From Aquabacterium sp. (GTDB lineage: Bacteria > Pseudomonadota > Gammaproteobacteria > Burkholderiales > Burkholderiaceae_C), in contig NZ_JAQSDR010000011.1 of NCBI RefSeq assembly GCF_029946005.1, positions 1-48,982 of the forward strand: a stretch of DNA of 48,982 nt. Direction: 5' to 3'. Under the pieces are notes generated by a model. That model was not told the DNA's origin and did not search any database. It saw only the letters and a program-made list of their open reading frames with translations. The position numbers and the translations under genes are program-made. How positions within the stretch are numbered: the stretch's first letter is position 1; every line of letters starts with the position of its first letter. Shown one piece after another: positions 9,318 through 17,694 of this stretch.

Positions 9318-10304
9318 TTAGATGAGTTGGAGCTGGCTAGATGATCGCTCTTTCAAATGCGCTATTACGCTTTGCGCATTGACGTGATCTTCATGTTCAA
9401 GCACCGCATCTTTCATGGCGTCTTCACAGGCCCGGACAATGTCTGAATGTGAAAGCCCGCGTCCGTGCTGCGCAAGTTGAGGGTAATCGAGTGATGGCTG
9501 AGCAAGTAGCGCCAGGCTATTGCGAAGTAGGACTTCGATTTGAGCATCGTCTGGCGTGCTATAGCGTATGACGTCATCAAAACGTCGAAACAAGGCTGTG
9601 TCGAGCGAGGTGCCGTGGTTCGTTGCTGCCACGATAAGGCTGTCGGAAGTGTCCTGCTCAATGAGTTGCAGAAACATGTTCAGGGTGCGCCGCATCTCAG
9701 CGACATCATGCTGACTACCTCGCTGCAGTCCTAAGGAATCGAATTCGTCAAATAGGTAAACGCCGCGTGTCGCTTTCAATGCATCGAACACCAGGCGAAG
9801 TTTTGATGAGCTTTCGCCCATGAACTTTGTGATCAGGCTATCGAAGCGTGCGACAAAGAGAGGTAGTCGAAGCTCAGTTGCCAATACGCTGGCCGTAAGC
9901 GTTTTACCTGTCCCTGGTGGACCTACCAATAAAAGCTTGCGACGGGGCATAAGGCCATGGCCACTCAGCCGCTCATGTTGACGTTGTTCTCGTAAGACCC
10001 TTGCCAATTTTTGCTCTACCTCCGCAGAGAGAACCATTTGGCTTAAGTGTTGCTGAGGGTACTGCGCAGTCAATAGCTCGGCCAACTCTCCGCGTGGCTG
10101 TGCCAATGGCAACGCTCTCGCCTTTGACCTCGGCGATGAAGGCGCGCGTGCAGACTCAATGAGATCGCGTAGCTCCGCAGCAAGCTTGACGTGCCCGCGC
10201 TGAGCTTCCTCGGCCGCCACCTGTAGTGCTACCGAAATGAACTGCGCTTCTTCGTTGCCCGCATAGGCACGAAGAAGAGCTTTGACTTGGTCTGCGCGTG
10301 CCAT
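9318..10304 (-). CDS. ietA: AAA+ ATPase of an IetAS defence pair
   Basis: The product is 328 residues. Walker A GPPGTGKT lies at 128-135, Walker B YLFDEF at about 183-188, sensor-1 AATNH near 226-230 and an arginine-finger stretch RRFDDVI follows. The layout resembles classical FtsH/spastin-like AAA ATPases that remodel or unfold proteins. An N-terminal helical region of about 80 residues precedes the ATPase. The ATG at 10304 has an excellent ribosome site, AAGGAG, six bases upstream on the minus strand. It is the first gene of a two-gene operon with the S8 protease and probably recognises a trigger or feeds substrates to it (inference). An XRE regulator is transcribed divergently from the same intergenic region. 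Confidence 0.86.
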   Translation of the reverse strand: MARADQVKALLRAYAGNEEAQFISVALQVAAEEAQRGHVKLAAELRDLIESARAPSSPRSKARALPLAQPRGELAELLTAQYPQQHLSQMVLSAEVEQKLARVLREQRQHERLSGHGLMPRRKLLLVGPPGTGKTLTASVLATELRLPLFVARFDSLITKFMGESSSKLRLVFDALKATRGVYLFDEFDSLGLQRGSQHDVAEMRRTLNMFLQLIEQDTSDSLIVAATNHGTSLDTALFRRFDDVIRYSTPDDAQIEVLLRNSLALLAQPSLDYPQLAQHGRGLSHSDIVRACEDAMKDAVLEHEDHVNAQSVIAHLKERSSSQLQLI

Positions 10305-10392
10305 TCACTCTCCTTTGCAATGCATGTTAGGCCATCGTTCGCTGCATTGCTTTGTGTGCTATTGTCGCATTTATGTGCTGTTATAGCAATTA
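10305..10392. promoter_or_regulatory. divergent promoter/operator region between ietA and the XRE gene
   Basis: This AT-rich 88-base gap drives ietA leftward and the regulator rightward. On the minus strand TTGCTA (10389-10384) and GACAAT (10366-10361) are spaced by 17 bases, a reasonable sigma-70 promoter for ietA. Two near-copies TGTGCTATTGT (10355-10365) and TGTGCTGTTAT (10374-10384) lie 19 bases apart, and TGCTAT (10357-10362) faces ATAGCA (10383-10388). These overlap the proposed promoter, so the XRE protein could repress both directions. The operator role is inferred. Confidence 0.45.
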
Positions 10393-10707
10393 ATGGACCC
10401 AAAAACGTTTCCCACATCGCAAGGTCAATTGATTAAGACCGCTCGGGGTTTACTGAATCAGAAGCAGTTCGCTGCAGTGCTGAAGGTTGACCGCTCCTGC
10501 TTGTCTCGCTATGAGAATGAACAGCTTGGTGCTCCCACATCTGTACTGAATCATTGCTTGCGTGCTGTTGCAGCCAGCTTGGCAGGAGGTGAGGAAGCGA
10601 TATCTCCAGTGCAACGAGCGTTGGAGCATGTGCGTGAGGCCGTCAGCGAACTTGAGTCGGCAACTCAAGGCGGCATTGAGAAAAGAAAGCCACGTGTGAG
10701 TCGCTGA
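10393..10707 (+). CDS. XRE-family HTH regulator (104 aa)
   Basis: A small DNA-binding protein. The helix-turn-helix occupies about residues 14-45, from LIKTARGLLNQKQFAAVL to VDRSCLSRYENEQLGAP, and the SRYE segment is typical of XRE/Cro-C1 recognition helices. The tail is Glu/Ala-rich then basic (KRKPRVSR). The ATG directly follows the AT-rich divergent region with no visible ribosome site, so translation may be weak or leaderless. It is divergent from ietA and only 71 bases ahead of the large NTPase gene in the same direction. It could therefore control IetAS, the NTPase or both. Cargo defence genes are commonly held silent by such repressors. Exact target unknown. Confidence 0.8.
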   Translation: MDPKTFPTSQGQLIKTARGLLNQKQFAAVLKVDRSCLSRYENEQLGAPTSVLNHCLRAVAASLAGGEEAISPVQRALEHVREAVSELESATQGGIEKRKPRVSR

Positions 10708-10778
10708 CAAAGGCGAAGCAAGATGAGTAGATTGCGCACAGCACGGGCTATGGCTCAACGGCAATTCATTGATGGCAT

Positions 10779-13700
10779 ATGAGTCACACAATGGTACGCA
10801 TTCACCGCAGCTTTCACGACCTCAAAGAAGGGGTTGAGGATGCAGCCGAGCAGGCTGCCATCTTTGCCCAGATGGGGATAAAGAGCGAGACGGGATGGAG
10901 CGACTTGCTGCAGTCACCCCGTGTGCTCGTCGTTTCAGAAGCCGGTGCAGGAAAGACGTATGAGTGTCGAGCTGAGCGCGATGAGCGCTGGGCCGCTGGC
11001 GAGCCGGCTTTTTTCTTTGAGTTGGCAGAACTGTCTTGCAATGATCCATGCGATTTGTTGGATCCTGAGGAGCTTCGACGGTTCGACGCCTGGCGTGTGT
11101 CTCAGTCGGATGTAGCCATCGTATTTTTGGACTCAATCGATGAACTGAAGCTGACGCTAGGCAATCTTGAAAACGCACTCAAACGTCTTAAACGGGCTGT
11201 TGATGGCCATCTCGGCCGCCTTAAGGTGGTTATCACTTCGCGTCCAATCCCAATTGAGCGAGCGCTGTTGGAACGGCTGCTTCCGGTCCCCGATTTCAGT
11301 GTTGCTGAAGCCAGCGAACAAGCTTTTGCTGACCTTGCCATGCATCGCTCAAAAGCTGAAGACAAAGATAGGCCAGTTGATTGGCGTTGCGTGGCACTCA
11401 TGCCGCTATCAAACGAGCAGATACGAGCATTTGCTGAACTGGAGGGGGTAACCGACGCAGATGCAATGCTTGAGGACATCCGAAAGCGCAACGCTGAGGA
11501 ATTTGCAAGGCGCCCTCAAGATTTGATTGAGCTGTGTGCTGATTGGCGAGATCACCACCGCATTCGAACTCACCGAGAGCAAGTTGCGCACAACATCAGC
11601 GTCAAGTTGAAGCCCAGATCAAATGGCAGAGAGGTGGCGCACCTGACAAACGAACAGGCATTGGAAGGCGCCAGTCGTTTGGCGTTCGCGATGTTACTGA
11701 CGCGAAAGCTCACGATTCGCCACAGCGCAGAAGCCGATAGGGGTGGTGCACCAGGTACGGCCAGCGACCCTGCTGTGATCTTGACTGGCTGGTCAGGCCC
11801 TGATCAAAAGACTTTGCTTGAACGGGCCCTTTTTGGCTTTGCTGGATATGGACGAGTTCGCTTCCATCACAGGTCAGTCGTTGAATACTTGGCCGCGCAT
11901 CGCTTTTCTGAACTGTTAGACCGAGGCATGTCTGTAAAGGCAGTCAAACGCATGCTGTTTGCTGAGTCTCCGTATGGGGACAGGGTTGTGCGGCCATCCA
12001 TGCGTCCTGTTGCCGCATGGCTGTCCATCAGCCGACCTGAGATTTACGCCGAAGTCTGTGAGCGCGAACCCGAGGTGCTGCTCAATCATGGAGACCCAGA
12101 ATCGCTAACGATTGAAATGCGTGCCAGCGCGCTAAGGGCGTATGTCGGACGTTACGGTGAAGGACATTGGCGCGGCATGCATGTGCCACGCTTGCAAGTG
12201 CATCGATTTGCAGCTCCGGAACTCGGGCCTGAGGTGCTGCGGCTCTGGAACAAGGGAATCAGCAGTCCAGAAGTCAGGGAGCTATTGCTGGAAATCATTG
12301 CAGCCGCCGCGATGCCAGCGGGGGCTGACATCGCGTATGCCGTAGCGATGACACGGGATGCCGGTTCAAGCGAACGCATGGATGCAATTGATGTGCTCGT
12401 CACATTGGGTGATCCGCGGCTGGAAGAGATCACCTGCTCCATCGCGCAAGACCCGGTCATGTGGCCCAGCAAACTTGCGGAGTTGTTGATTCCGAAGCTC
12501 TTTCCTTCCTACCTTCCTGTTGATCGTTTGTGTCGTGTTCTTGGTCGCCTCAATCGATCGCCCAGAAGCGTTGACTATCTCGATCATTTTTGGTCGCCAT
12601 TGATTGCGTCTGCCAAGGTCTCAAAAGAGTACTTGAGCGAACTACGCGAAGGCATGGTTGGCCTGGTTTGCGAAGAGTTGAAATGGCATTCCGAGTGGTG
12701 TCGGTTCACAAGTGAGCGGCAGGATCTGCTCCTATCACTTGCTTCCGTATGCCTTCGGCAGATCGCAGACGGCGAGATGACAGATGAACTCCTGTGGGCC
12801 TGCGTTCTTGTCCTCCGACTGGAGCGCCAAGAACGGCAACTTCGTGGTGATCAGGAGCGAATCAAGAAGCTAAGGGCGGCTTTGGCAGATGGCGTGCCCT
12901 GGCCTAGAGAAAAGGCGTTTTGGATGGACGATGCCTTTTGTCAACGCTTTCATCCAACGGATAAAGTGGAAGAGCGTTTCTACGAACTCAGTCAGCGCGG
13001 GCCCTTCTCATTCAATAGCGAAGCTGACAAAGCGTGGGTGTTGACGGCGTTAAGCGATGCGAAACGCCCTCAGGCGGAACGTGCGTTGATGCTTGAGGCT
13101 GCGCTGTATGGCGTGTGGGATGGCCAGGGCGATTGGCGCGATTACGCGGTAAAGCTCGCAGTCAAGGTTGCTGATGTTCCAGAGCTTGCTGCCGCTCTTG
13201 AAGAAAAGATACGACCTCGGCCCGTTGATCCCAAATGGGAAAAGATGAGAGAGCGTCACCGTAAGCAAGGGGAGGACGATAGACGTCGCGCGGCAAAGAA
13301 CCATGCAAGTTGGATTCAATTTTGGAGAGAGGTCGCTAGTCAGCCTCAGATGGCGTTCAGCCCCGATAAGTCAGGAAATACCGCCTGGAGCTTGTGGCAA
13401 GTGATGAGTCGATCCGGTGAAGAGAGTCGCTCTTCGGGGTGGAGCAGGCGATTCATTGAAAAGTACTTCAGCAAAGACGTAGCGGACCACCTGCGTGTCG
13501 CCATGGGGCCAATGTGGAGGAGTGATCGACCAACTCTTCGATCAGAGAGAACCGAAGGTGAAAAAGATACCTATCTGATTCGATGGCAGCTTGGATTGGC
13601 TGCCATTGCGGCAGAGGCGGAGGACAAGAATTGGGCCCGCAAGTTGTCCCGGGACGAAGCGGAGTTGGCGGCTCGTTATGTGCCAATGGAGTTGAACGGT

Positions 13701-15134
13701 TTTCCCTCGTGGTTTGAAGCCCTTGTTCTGGCACATCCTGCCGCGGTTGATGCAGTGCTTGGCCCAGAACTGCTCGATGAATTGAAGCAGGTTGCTAAGA
13801 CGCATGTCCATTGCATGTTTCTGCAGTGCATCAGGGACTCCTCAGAGGACATCAAAAGAATCTTCCTTCCAAGAATTCAGACTTGGCTTGAAAGCTTCAC
13901 CCATGAAGTTCGAGAAGGCGAGGATGCGACTGCCGTTGCAGATCGATTGCGGCGGGTCGTAGACCTTTTGCTCAAAGCTGGGGATGCTGGCTGCAAGGCC
14001 AACATATTGGCCGACGCTAGACAACAGCTAGGCCATGACGTTAACTCCGCCTTTGCGTGGGTTTGGCTTCCGGTGCTGATACGGCTGAATCCTGATGAAG
14101 GGGTAGATCAGTTAGAAAAAGTGTTGAATGATTTGGGTCCACTTGAACAAGATCAAACACTCAAGTGGTTCAGCTTCTTGTTTGGAGATCGGTCTGATTG
14201 TGCTGATGGGGTCCGTGACGTTGAATTCACGCCAGCATTGCTCTTGAGGCTCGTTCGGCTTGCATATCGATACGTCCCCCCGTCTGGCGACGCTGTTCAT
14301 GAGGGCTCCTTTACGCCTGGACTCCGAGATCATGCGGAGCGTGGACGAGGGGCGCTCGTTCATACACTTTTGAACGCTCGAGGTTCGGATGGATGGGCCG
14401 CAAAAATAGAGATGGCGAACGATCCAATGTTTAGCCACTTCCGCGACAGAGCTTTGCACCTCTCTATGGAGAAAGCTGCGGAGGAAGCGGAGTCTGCTGC
14501 AATGCAAGACAGTCAGGCTGTTGCCATAGATCGCTATCGAGAGTCTCCACCCGTCACTCGTGAAGAGGTGTTCCAGGTATTGAAAGACCGGCTTGATGAC
14601 ATCGACGAACTGCTGCTCAGAGACTACTCGCCAAGGGCAGCGTGGGCGCTGATTTTGGAAGAGAAGGTGATGCGCAGGGAGATTGCTCGCGAGCTTGCGC
14701 GTGCCGCCAATCATTCCTACATCGTGGATCAGGAAAGCGTGACCGCAGATGAGAAGGAAACGGATATTCGGCTGAGAGCGACGGCATCGGAGCAGCAGGC
14801 AGTCATTGAACTGAAGCTCGCTGACAAACGCTCGGGCAGAGACCTTCGAGACACCATAAGGGATCAACTGGTCAAAAAGTACATGGCATCAGAGCTGTGC
14901 CGGTCAGGCTGTTTACTCATCACTGTTGCGAGCGATGGTGGCTGGGACCATCCAGATAGCAAAGCTCGGTTGGACGTCGACGGGTTGAGAGCAATGCTGG
15001 AGGCCGAGAGGGCCCAGGTTGTTGCCGAACTGTCTGGCCTGCTTCCCCTTCACCTGGAGGTGCGGTTGCTGGACCTAAGGCCAAGGCTTTCTACCGAGAA
15101 ATCGGTAGTTCGAGCTAAGTCTCCAGGTGCCTGA
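10779..15134 (+). CDS. STAND/NACHT-like NTPase with C-terminal PD-(D/E)xK nuclease motif (1451 aa)
   Basis: An NLR-like giant protein. Walker A SEAGAGKT lies at residues 53-60 and Walker B AIVFLDSIDE at 113-122, followed by ITSRPIP, the sensor style of STAND NTPases. Residues from about 280 to 1280 are Leu/Ala/Trp-rich helices, resembling HEAT/armadillo repeats that sense ligands. Near the C-terminus, ETDIRL (Asp1329) and AVIELKLAD (Glu1344, Lys1346) form a D...ExK nuclease signature. This order, NTPase first and nuclease last, differs from the Avs-type proteins I know, where the effector is N-terminal. It probably degrades DNA on sensing infection (inference). The start ATG 10779 has no strong ribosome site; an in-frame ATG at 10791 is possible. 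Not recognised as a named system. Confidence 0.72.
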   Translation: MSHTMVRIHRSFHDLKEGVEDAAEQAAIFAQMGIKSETGWSDLLQSPRVLVVSEAGAGKTYECRAERDERWAAGEPAFFFELAELSCNDPCDLLDPEELRRFDAWRVSQSDVAIVFLDSIDELKLTLGNLENALKRLKRAVDGHLGRLKVVITSRPIPIERALLERLLPVPDFSVAEASEQAFADLAMHRSKAEDKDRPVDWRCVALMPLSNEQIRAFAELEGVTDADAMLEDIRKRNAEEFARRPQDLIELCADWRDHHRIRTHREQVAHNISVKLKPRSNGREVAHLTNEQALEGASRLAFAMLLTRKLTIRHSAEADRGGAPGTASDPAVILTGWSGPDQKTLLERALFGFAGYGRVRFHHRSVVEYLAAHRFSELLDRGMSVKAVKRMLFAESPYGDRVVRPSMRPVAAWLSISRPEIYAEVCEREPEVLLNHGDPESLTIEMRASALRAYVGRYGEGHWRGMHVPRLQVHRFAAPELGPEVLRLWNKGISSPEVRELLLEIIAAAAMPAGADIAYAVAMTRDAGSSERMDAIDVLVTLGDPRLEEITCSIAQDPVMWPSKLAELLIPKLFPSYLPVDRLCRVLGRLNRSPRSVDYLDHFWSPLIASAKVSKEYLSELREGMVGLVCEELKWHSEWCRFTSERQDLLLSLASVCLRQIADGEMTDELLWACVLVLRLERQERQLRGDQERIKKLRAALADGVPWPREKAFWMDDAFCQRFHPTDKVEERFYELSQRGPFSFNSEADKAWVLTALSDAKRPQAERALMLEAALYGVWDGQGDWRDYAVKLAVKVADVPELAAALEEKIRPRPVDPKWEKMRERHRKQGEDDRRRAAKNHASWIQFWREVASQPQMAFSPDKSGNTAWSLWQVMSRSGEESRSSGWSRRFIEKYFSKDVADHLRVAMGPMWRSDRPTLRSERTEGEKDTYLIRWQLGLAAIAAEAEDKNWARKLSRDEAELAARYVPMELNGFPSWFEALVLAHPAAVDAVLGPELLDELKQVAKTHVHCMFLQCIRDSSEDIKRIFLPRIQTWLESFTHEVREGEDATAVADRLRRVVDLLLKAGDAGCKANILADARQQLGHDVNSAFAWVWLPVLIRLNPDEGVDQLEKVLNDLGPLEQDQTLKWFSFLFGDRSDCADGVRDVEFTPALLLRLVRLAYRYVPPSGDAVHEGSFTPGLRDHAERGRGALVHTLLNARGSDGWAAKIEMANDPMFSHFRDRALHLSMEKAAEEAESAAMQDSQAVAIDRYRESPPVTREEVFQVLKDRLDDIDELLLRDYSPRAAWALILEEKVMRREIARELARAANHSYIVDQESVTADEKETDIRLRATASEQQAVIELKLADKRSGRDLRDTIRDQLVKKYMASELCRSGCLLITVASDGGWDHPDSKARLDVDGLRAMLEAERAQVVAELSGLLPLHLEVRLLDLRPRLSTEKSVVRAKSPGA

Positions 15135-15171
15135 GCTTGGCCTTGACTGGACTGGTAAAAGTGGGCCAAGC
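15135..15171 (+). terminator. possible terminator hairpin after the NTPase gene
   Basis: GCTTGGCC (15135-15142) is exactly repeated inverted as GGCCAAGC (15164-15171), immediately after the NTPase stop codon. The loop is 21 bases and no T-run follows, so this is a weak candidate, but its position directly behind the stop is suggestive. Confidence 0.35.
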
Positions 15172-15227
15172 ACTTCTCAGCGCTACCGAATTCGTCGGAC
15201 AATAGAGCCTGGTTTTCTGGCGCCTCC

Positions 15228-15356
15228 ACTTTTTCACTAACTGAGACGCGGAAACAGGATCTTTTCACTTTTCATGTCATTGTTTGGGCACATTGATGAC
15301 AAAGAATTTGAAAAAGTCGTTTGGTGATAGTCCCTAATTTTTCATTAATTTTGACA
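15228..15356. repeat. transposon right-end repeat array (putative TniA binding sites)
   Basis: Short repeats cluster between the last cargo gene and the broken hsdS gene. TTTTTCACTAA (15230-15240) and TTTTTCATTAA (15338-15348) differ at one base, and two related copies TTTTCACTT (15262-15270) and TTTTCATGT (15269-15277) lie between them. All face the same way, as expected for transposase-binding sites at one end of a Tn7-like element. The outermost repeat is followed within 8 bases by TGACA, which would be the terminal nucleotides. The binding role and terminus are inferred. Confidence 0.55.
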
Positions 15357-15626
15357 TCCCACATGACGTATTACCTGCTCCAGGAGATGAAACCCATTTT
15401 CGAAAGGATCGCCACGGGTAGCACCATCAAGACCATCGGGCTTCCGTTTTTCAAGGAATTGCGCATTGCAATCCCAACGCTGCCGGAACAACAACGAATC
15501 GCCGACTGCCTCACCTCACTCGACAGCCTGATCACCGCCGCCACTCAAGAACTCGGCACCCTAAAGACCCACAAGAAGGGCCTGATGCAGCAGTTGTTCC
15601 CGTTGGCAGATGCCGTGGCGGCATGA
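15357..15626 (+). pseudogene. hsdS: hsdS remnant: C-terminal part of a type I restriction specificity subunit
   Basis: About 89 codons of a specificity subunit survive. The segment MTYYLLQEMKPIFERIAT, then GSTIKTIGLPFFKELRI and PTLPEQQRIADCL, is the conserved end of a HsdS target-recognition domain plus the start of its spacer helix; full HsdS is about 400 residues. The homology begins right at the proposed transposon end, so the gene was most likely split by the insertion. A GTG at 15321 inside the transposon end is in frame and could express a useless fragment. No hsdM or hsdR is in the window; hsdM may lie beyond the element. The stop overlaps the next gene (ATGA), showing this was part of a resident operon. 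Confidence 0.82.
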
Positions 15627-16633
15627 ACGATCTGATTCTCTACACCACCGAAGACGGTCGCAGCCAGATCAAGCTGCGGGCGGAGCAAGAGACCGCCTGG
15701 CTGACCCAGCTTGAAATTGCCGAGCTGTTCGACGCCAGCAAGCAGAACATCTCGCTGCACCTGAAGAACATCTTCCAGGATGGGGAGTTGGACCCGGTGG
15801 CAACTGTCAAGGAATCCTTGACAGTTCAAACCGAGGGCGCCCGTCAGGTGCAGCGCCCTGTCACGCTCTACAACCTCGACGCCATCCTGGCTGTGGGCTA
15901 CCGGGTGCGCTCGCCGCGTGGCGTGCAATTCCGCCGCTGGGCGTCCACCGCGCTCAAGGAGTACCTGCTCAAGGGCTTTGTGATGGACGATGAGCGGTTG
16001 AAGAACCCGGACGGCCGCCCGGACTACTTCGACGAGATGCTGGCCCGCATCCGGGACATACGGGCCTCGGAAAAGCGCTTCTACCAAAAGGTGCGCGACC
16101 TGTTTGCGCTGAGCAGTGACTACGACAAGACCGACCAAACCACGCAGACCTTCTTTGCCACGGTGCAAAACCTGCTGCTGTACGCCGTGACGCAGAAGAC
16201 CGCAGCCGAACTCATCACGGCGCGGGCCAACCCCGCGGACCCACACTTTGGCCTGCTGCACTGGAAGGGCGCCCAGGTGCGCAAGCAGGACATCGTGGTC
16301 GCTAAAAACTACCTGACCGCGGATGAGATCGACACGCTGAACCGGCTGGTCGTCATCTTTCTGGAAACGGCAGAATTGCGCACCAAGAGCCGCCAGGAGA
16401 TTCGCATGAGCTTCTGGCGCCAGAACGTGGACCAGATCATCAGCAGCAATGGCTTCCCGGTGCTCGCCCACGCGGGCACGATCAGCCATGCTCAGATGGA
16501 AAGCTGCACCCAGGCGCTTTACGAGGGCTTTGACCAGCGTCGCAAAGCCCACGAGGCCATGCAAGCAGACACGCAAGACGATGCCGAACTGAAAGCGCTA
16601 GAAGCCACCCTGAAGAACCGGCCCAAGCCATGA
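15623..16633 (+). CDS. rhuM: RhuM-family protein
   Basis: The product is 336 residues with a recognisable RhuM profile: the N-terminal [20 protein letters not shown] and the DNA-binding-like [41 protein letters not shown] and a helical C-terminal domain follow. RhuM was first noted on a Salmonella pathogenicity island and is frequent inside type I restriction loci between hsdS and hsdR; its biochemical role is unknown. The HTH-like N-terminus suggests DNA binding. The ATG lies in the ATGA overlap with the hsdS remnant, so expression originally depended on the hsd operon and may now be reduced. It overlaps the next gene in the same way. Base composition matches the resident chromosome, not the transposon. 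Confidence 0.85.
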   Translation: MNDLILYTTEDGRSQIKLRAEQETAWLTQLEIAELFDASKQNISLHLKNIFQDGELDPVATVKESLTVQTEGARQVQRPVTLYNLDAILAVGYRVRSPRGVQFRRWASTALKEYLLKGFVMDDERLKNPDGRPDYFDEMLARIRDIRASEKRFYQKVRDLFALSSDYDKTDQTTQTFFATVQNLLLYAVTQKTAAELITARANPADPHFGLLHWKGAQVRKQDIVVAKNYLTADEIDTLNRLVVIFLETAELRTKSRQEIRMSFWRQNVDQIISSNGFPVLAHAGTISHAQMESCTQALYEGFDQRRKAHEAMQADTQDDAELKALEATLKNRPKP

Positions 16634-17628
16634 CCGACGACGACATCCAACTCATCCACTCGCCGCTAACGCAGGCCTACAGCGCCGACGGGCACACCCT
16701 GCAAATTCAGATTTACCGCAGCGAAGGCGCCCCATGGATATTGGAGATTGAAGACGAGCTGGGTACCTCCACGGTGTGGGACGCGCCGTTTGAATCAGAC
16801 GAGGCTGCCCTGGTGGCGGCCTTTGAAGCCATTCAAGCCGAAGGCGTTCACAGCTTTTTGACCGATGCCCCGCAAGCCGCGCAAGCGCCAGGGCAACGGC
16901 ACCCCCATGCGATGGGCCCAAGTGACGATCCGATGGCGCCACTGACCGAAGCCGAGCTGGCCGAGCTTGACCAATTCCTGCTGCACGACGTGGCCGATGA
17001 GGGCATGACGCTGGCCATGCTGGATGGCTACCTGCACGCCCTGGCGATCGGCCCAATCACCGCGCAGCCAAGTCAATGGCTGCCCAAAGTGTGGGGACAA
17101 GACAGTGGGATGGCACCGCCTGTGGATGACATGGCGCAACTCAATCAGGTGTTGGGCTGGGTCATGCGGCATTTCAACAGCATCGTGTCAGGGTTCGAGG
17201 AGCAGCCCCCTGTGCTGGTTCCGCTTTGGGACCTGTTTGAGTTTGATGAAGGCCCCTTTGAAGATGCAGAGGTCTGGGCCCATGGATTCACTGAAGGCGT
17301 GAACCTCAACCGCGCGGCTTGGCAAACCTTGCTGGACGACCCGCAAGGCCAGCGCTGGTACCGGCCCATTGGCCTGTTGGGTGAAACCGATTTTTCGCCA
17401 GAGCAGCATGAGTTGACCAGGACCCCAGCGCAGCGACAGGCGCTGGCCGAGGAAATCGAAAACAGTTTGCTGAACATTCATGCCTTCTGGCTGCCCTTGC
17501 GGCAGGCCGTCTACGAGCGGCAACACGCCCAACGTGTGAGCACCAAGGTCGGCCGCAACGAACCCTGCCCCTGTGGAAGCGGCAAAAAATTCAAGAAATG
17601 CTGCGGCGCGCCTTCAGAACTGCACTGA
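16630..17628 (+). CDS. YecA/UPF0149-like protein with C-terminal SEC-C zinc motif
   Basis: The product is 332 residues. The N-terminal 90 residues are a small alpha/beta region with no clear family. Residues from about 100 to 290 match the YecA/UPF0149 domain: [20 protein letters not shown], then [10 protein letters not shown] and [16 protein letters not shown]. The C-terminus is a textbook SEC-C motif, [20 protein letters not shown], with the CxC and CC zinc ligands also found at the SecA tail. Its role is unknown; SEC-C domains bind zinc and often ribosomes or nucleic acid. It is the last gene of the rhuM operon (ATGA overlap at 16630-16633) and may be an accessory of the resident restriction locus. 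It converges on jetD. Confidence 0.8.
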   Translation: MTDDDIQLIHSPLTQAYSADGHTLQIQIYRSEGAPWILEIEDELGTSTVWDAPFESDEAALVAAFEAIQAEGVHSFLTDAPQAAQAPGQRHPHAMGPSDDPMAPLTEAELAELDQFLLHDVADEGMTLAMLDGYLHALAIGPITAQPSQWLPKVWGQDSGMAPPVDDMAQLNQVLGWVMRHFNSIVSGFEEQPPVLVPLWDLFEFDEGPFEDAEVWAHGFTEGVNLNRAAWQTLLDDPQGQRWYRPIGLLGETDFSPEQHELTRTPAQRQALAEEIENSLLNIHAFWLPLRQAVYERQHAQRVSTKVGRNEPCPCGSGKKFKKCCGAPSELH

Positions 17629-17673
17629 CACCCAAACGACCCCCATGCCAATGGCCACGGGTTGCTTGGGTGT
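17628..17673. terminator. weak inverted repeat between convergent operons
   Basis: ACACCCAA (17628-17635) and TTGGGTGT (17666-17673) form an 8-base inverted repeat with a 30-base loop in the 66-base gap between the SEC-C gene and jetD. The position suits a bidirectional terminator, but the long loop makes it weak. Confidence 0.3.
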
Positions 17674-17694
17674 TGAAGGCCATGTGTTGAAAAA

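Larger units (their letters stand above)
1..15356 (+). mobile_element. Tn7/Tn5053-type (TniABQ) transposon with defence cargo, left end outside window
   Basis: A block of tniA-tniB-tniQ genes with overlapping ends opens the window, followed by three separate defence-like cargo units. The block ends in short repeats next to a broken hsdS gene. Base composition and codon use are clearly less GC-rich than in the DNA to the right, which supports lateral acquisition. The proposed right end is the TGACA at 15352-15356: read on the minus strand the element would begin TGTCAAAATTAATG, the TGT...ACA style of this transposase class. A small alternative is an end at ACA 15361-15363. The left end and target duplication cannot be seen. 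The element is inferred from gene content and the junction; exact ends are provisional. Confidence 0.8.

Noticed and set aside
14112..14867. 251-codon minus-strand frame
   Set aside because: Lies antisense within the large STAND NTPase gene, over its nuclease motif; no start signal or motif.
1..15356. CRISPR-associated transposon (CAST)
   Set aside because: Two TniQ proteins raised the idea, but no repeat-spacer array or cas gene is visible in the window.
15545..16576. 343-codon minus-strand frame
   Set aside because: Shadow of rhuM; no conserved motif.
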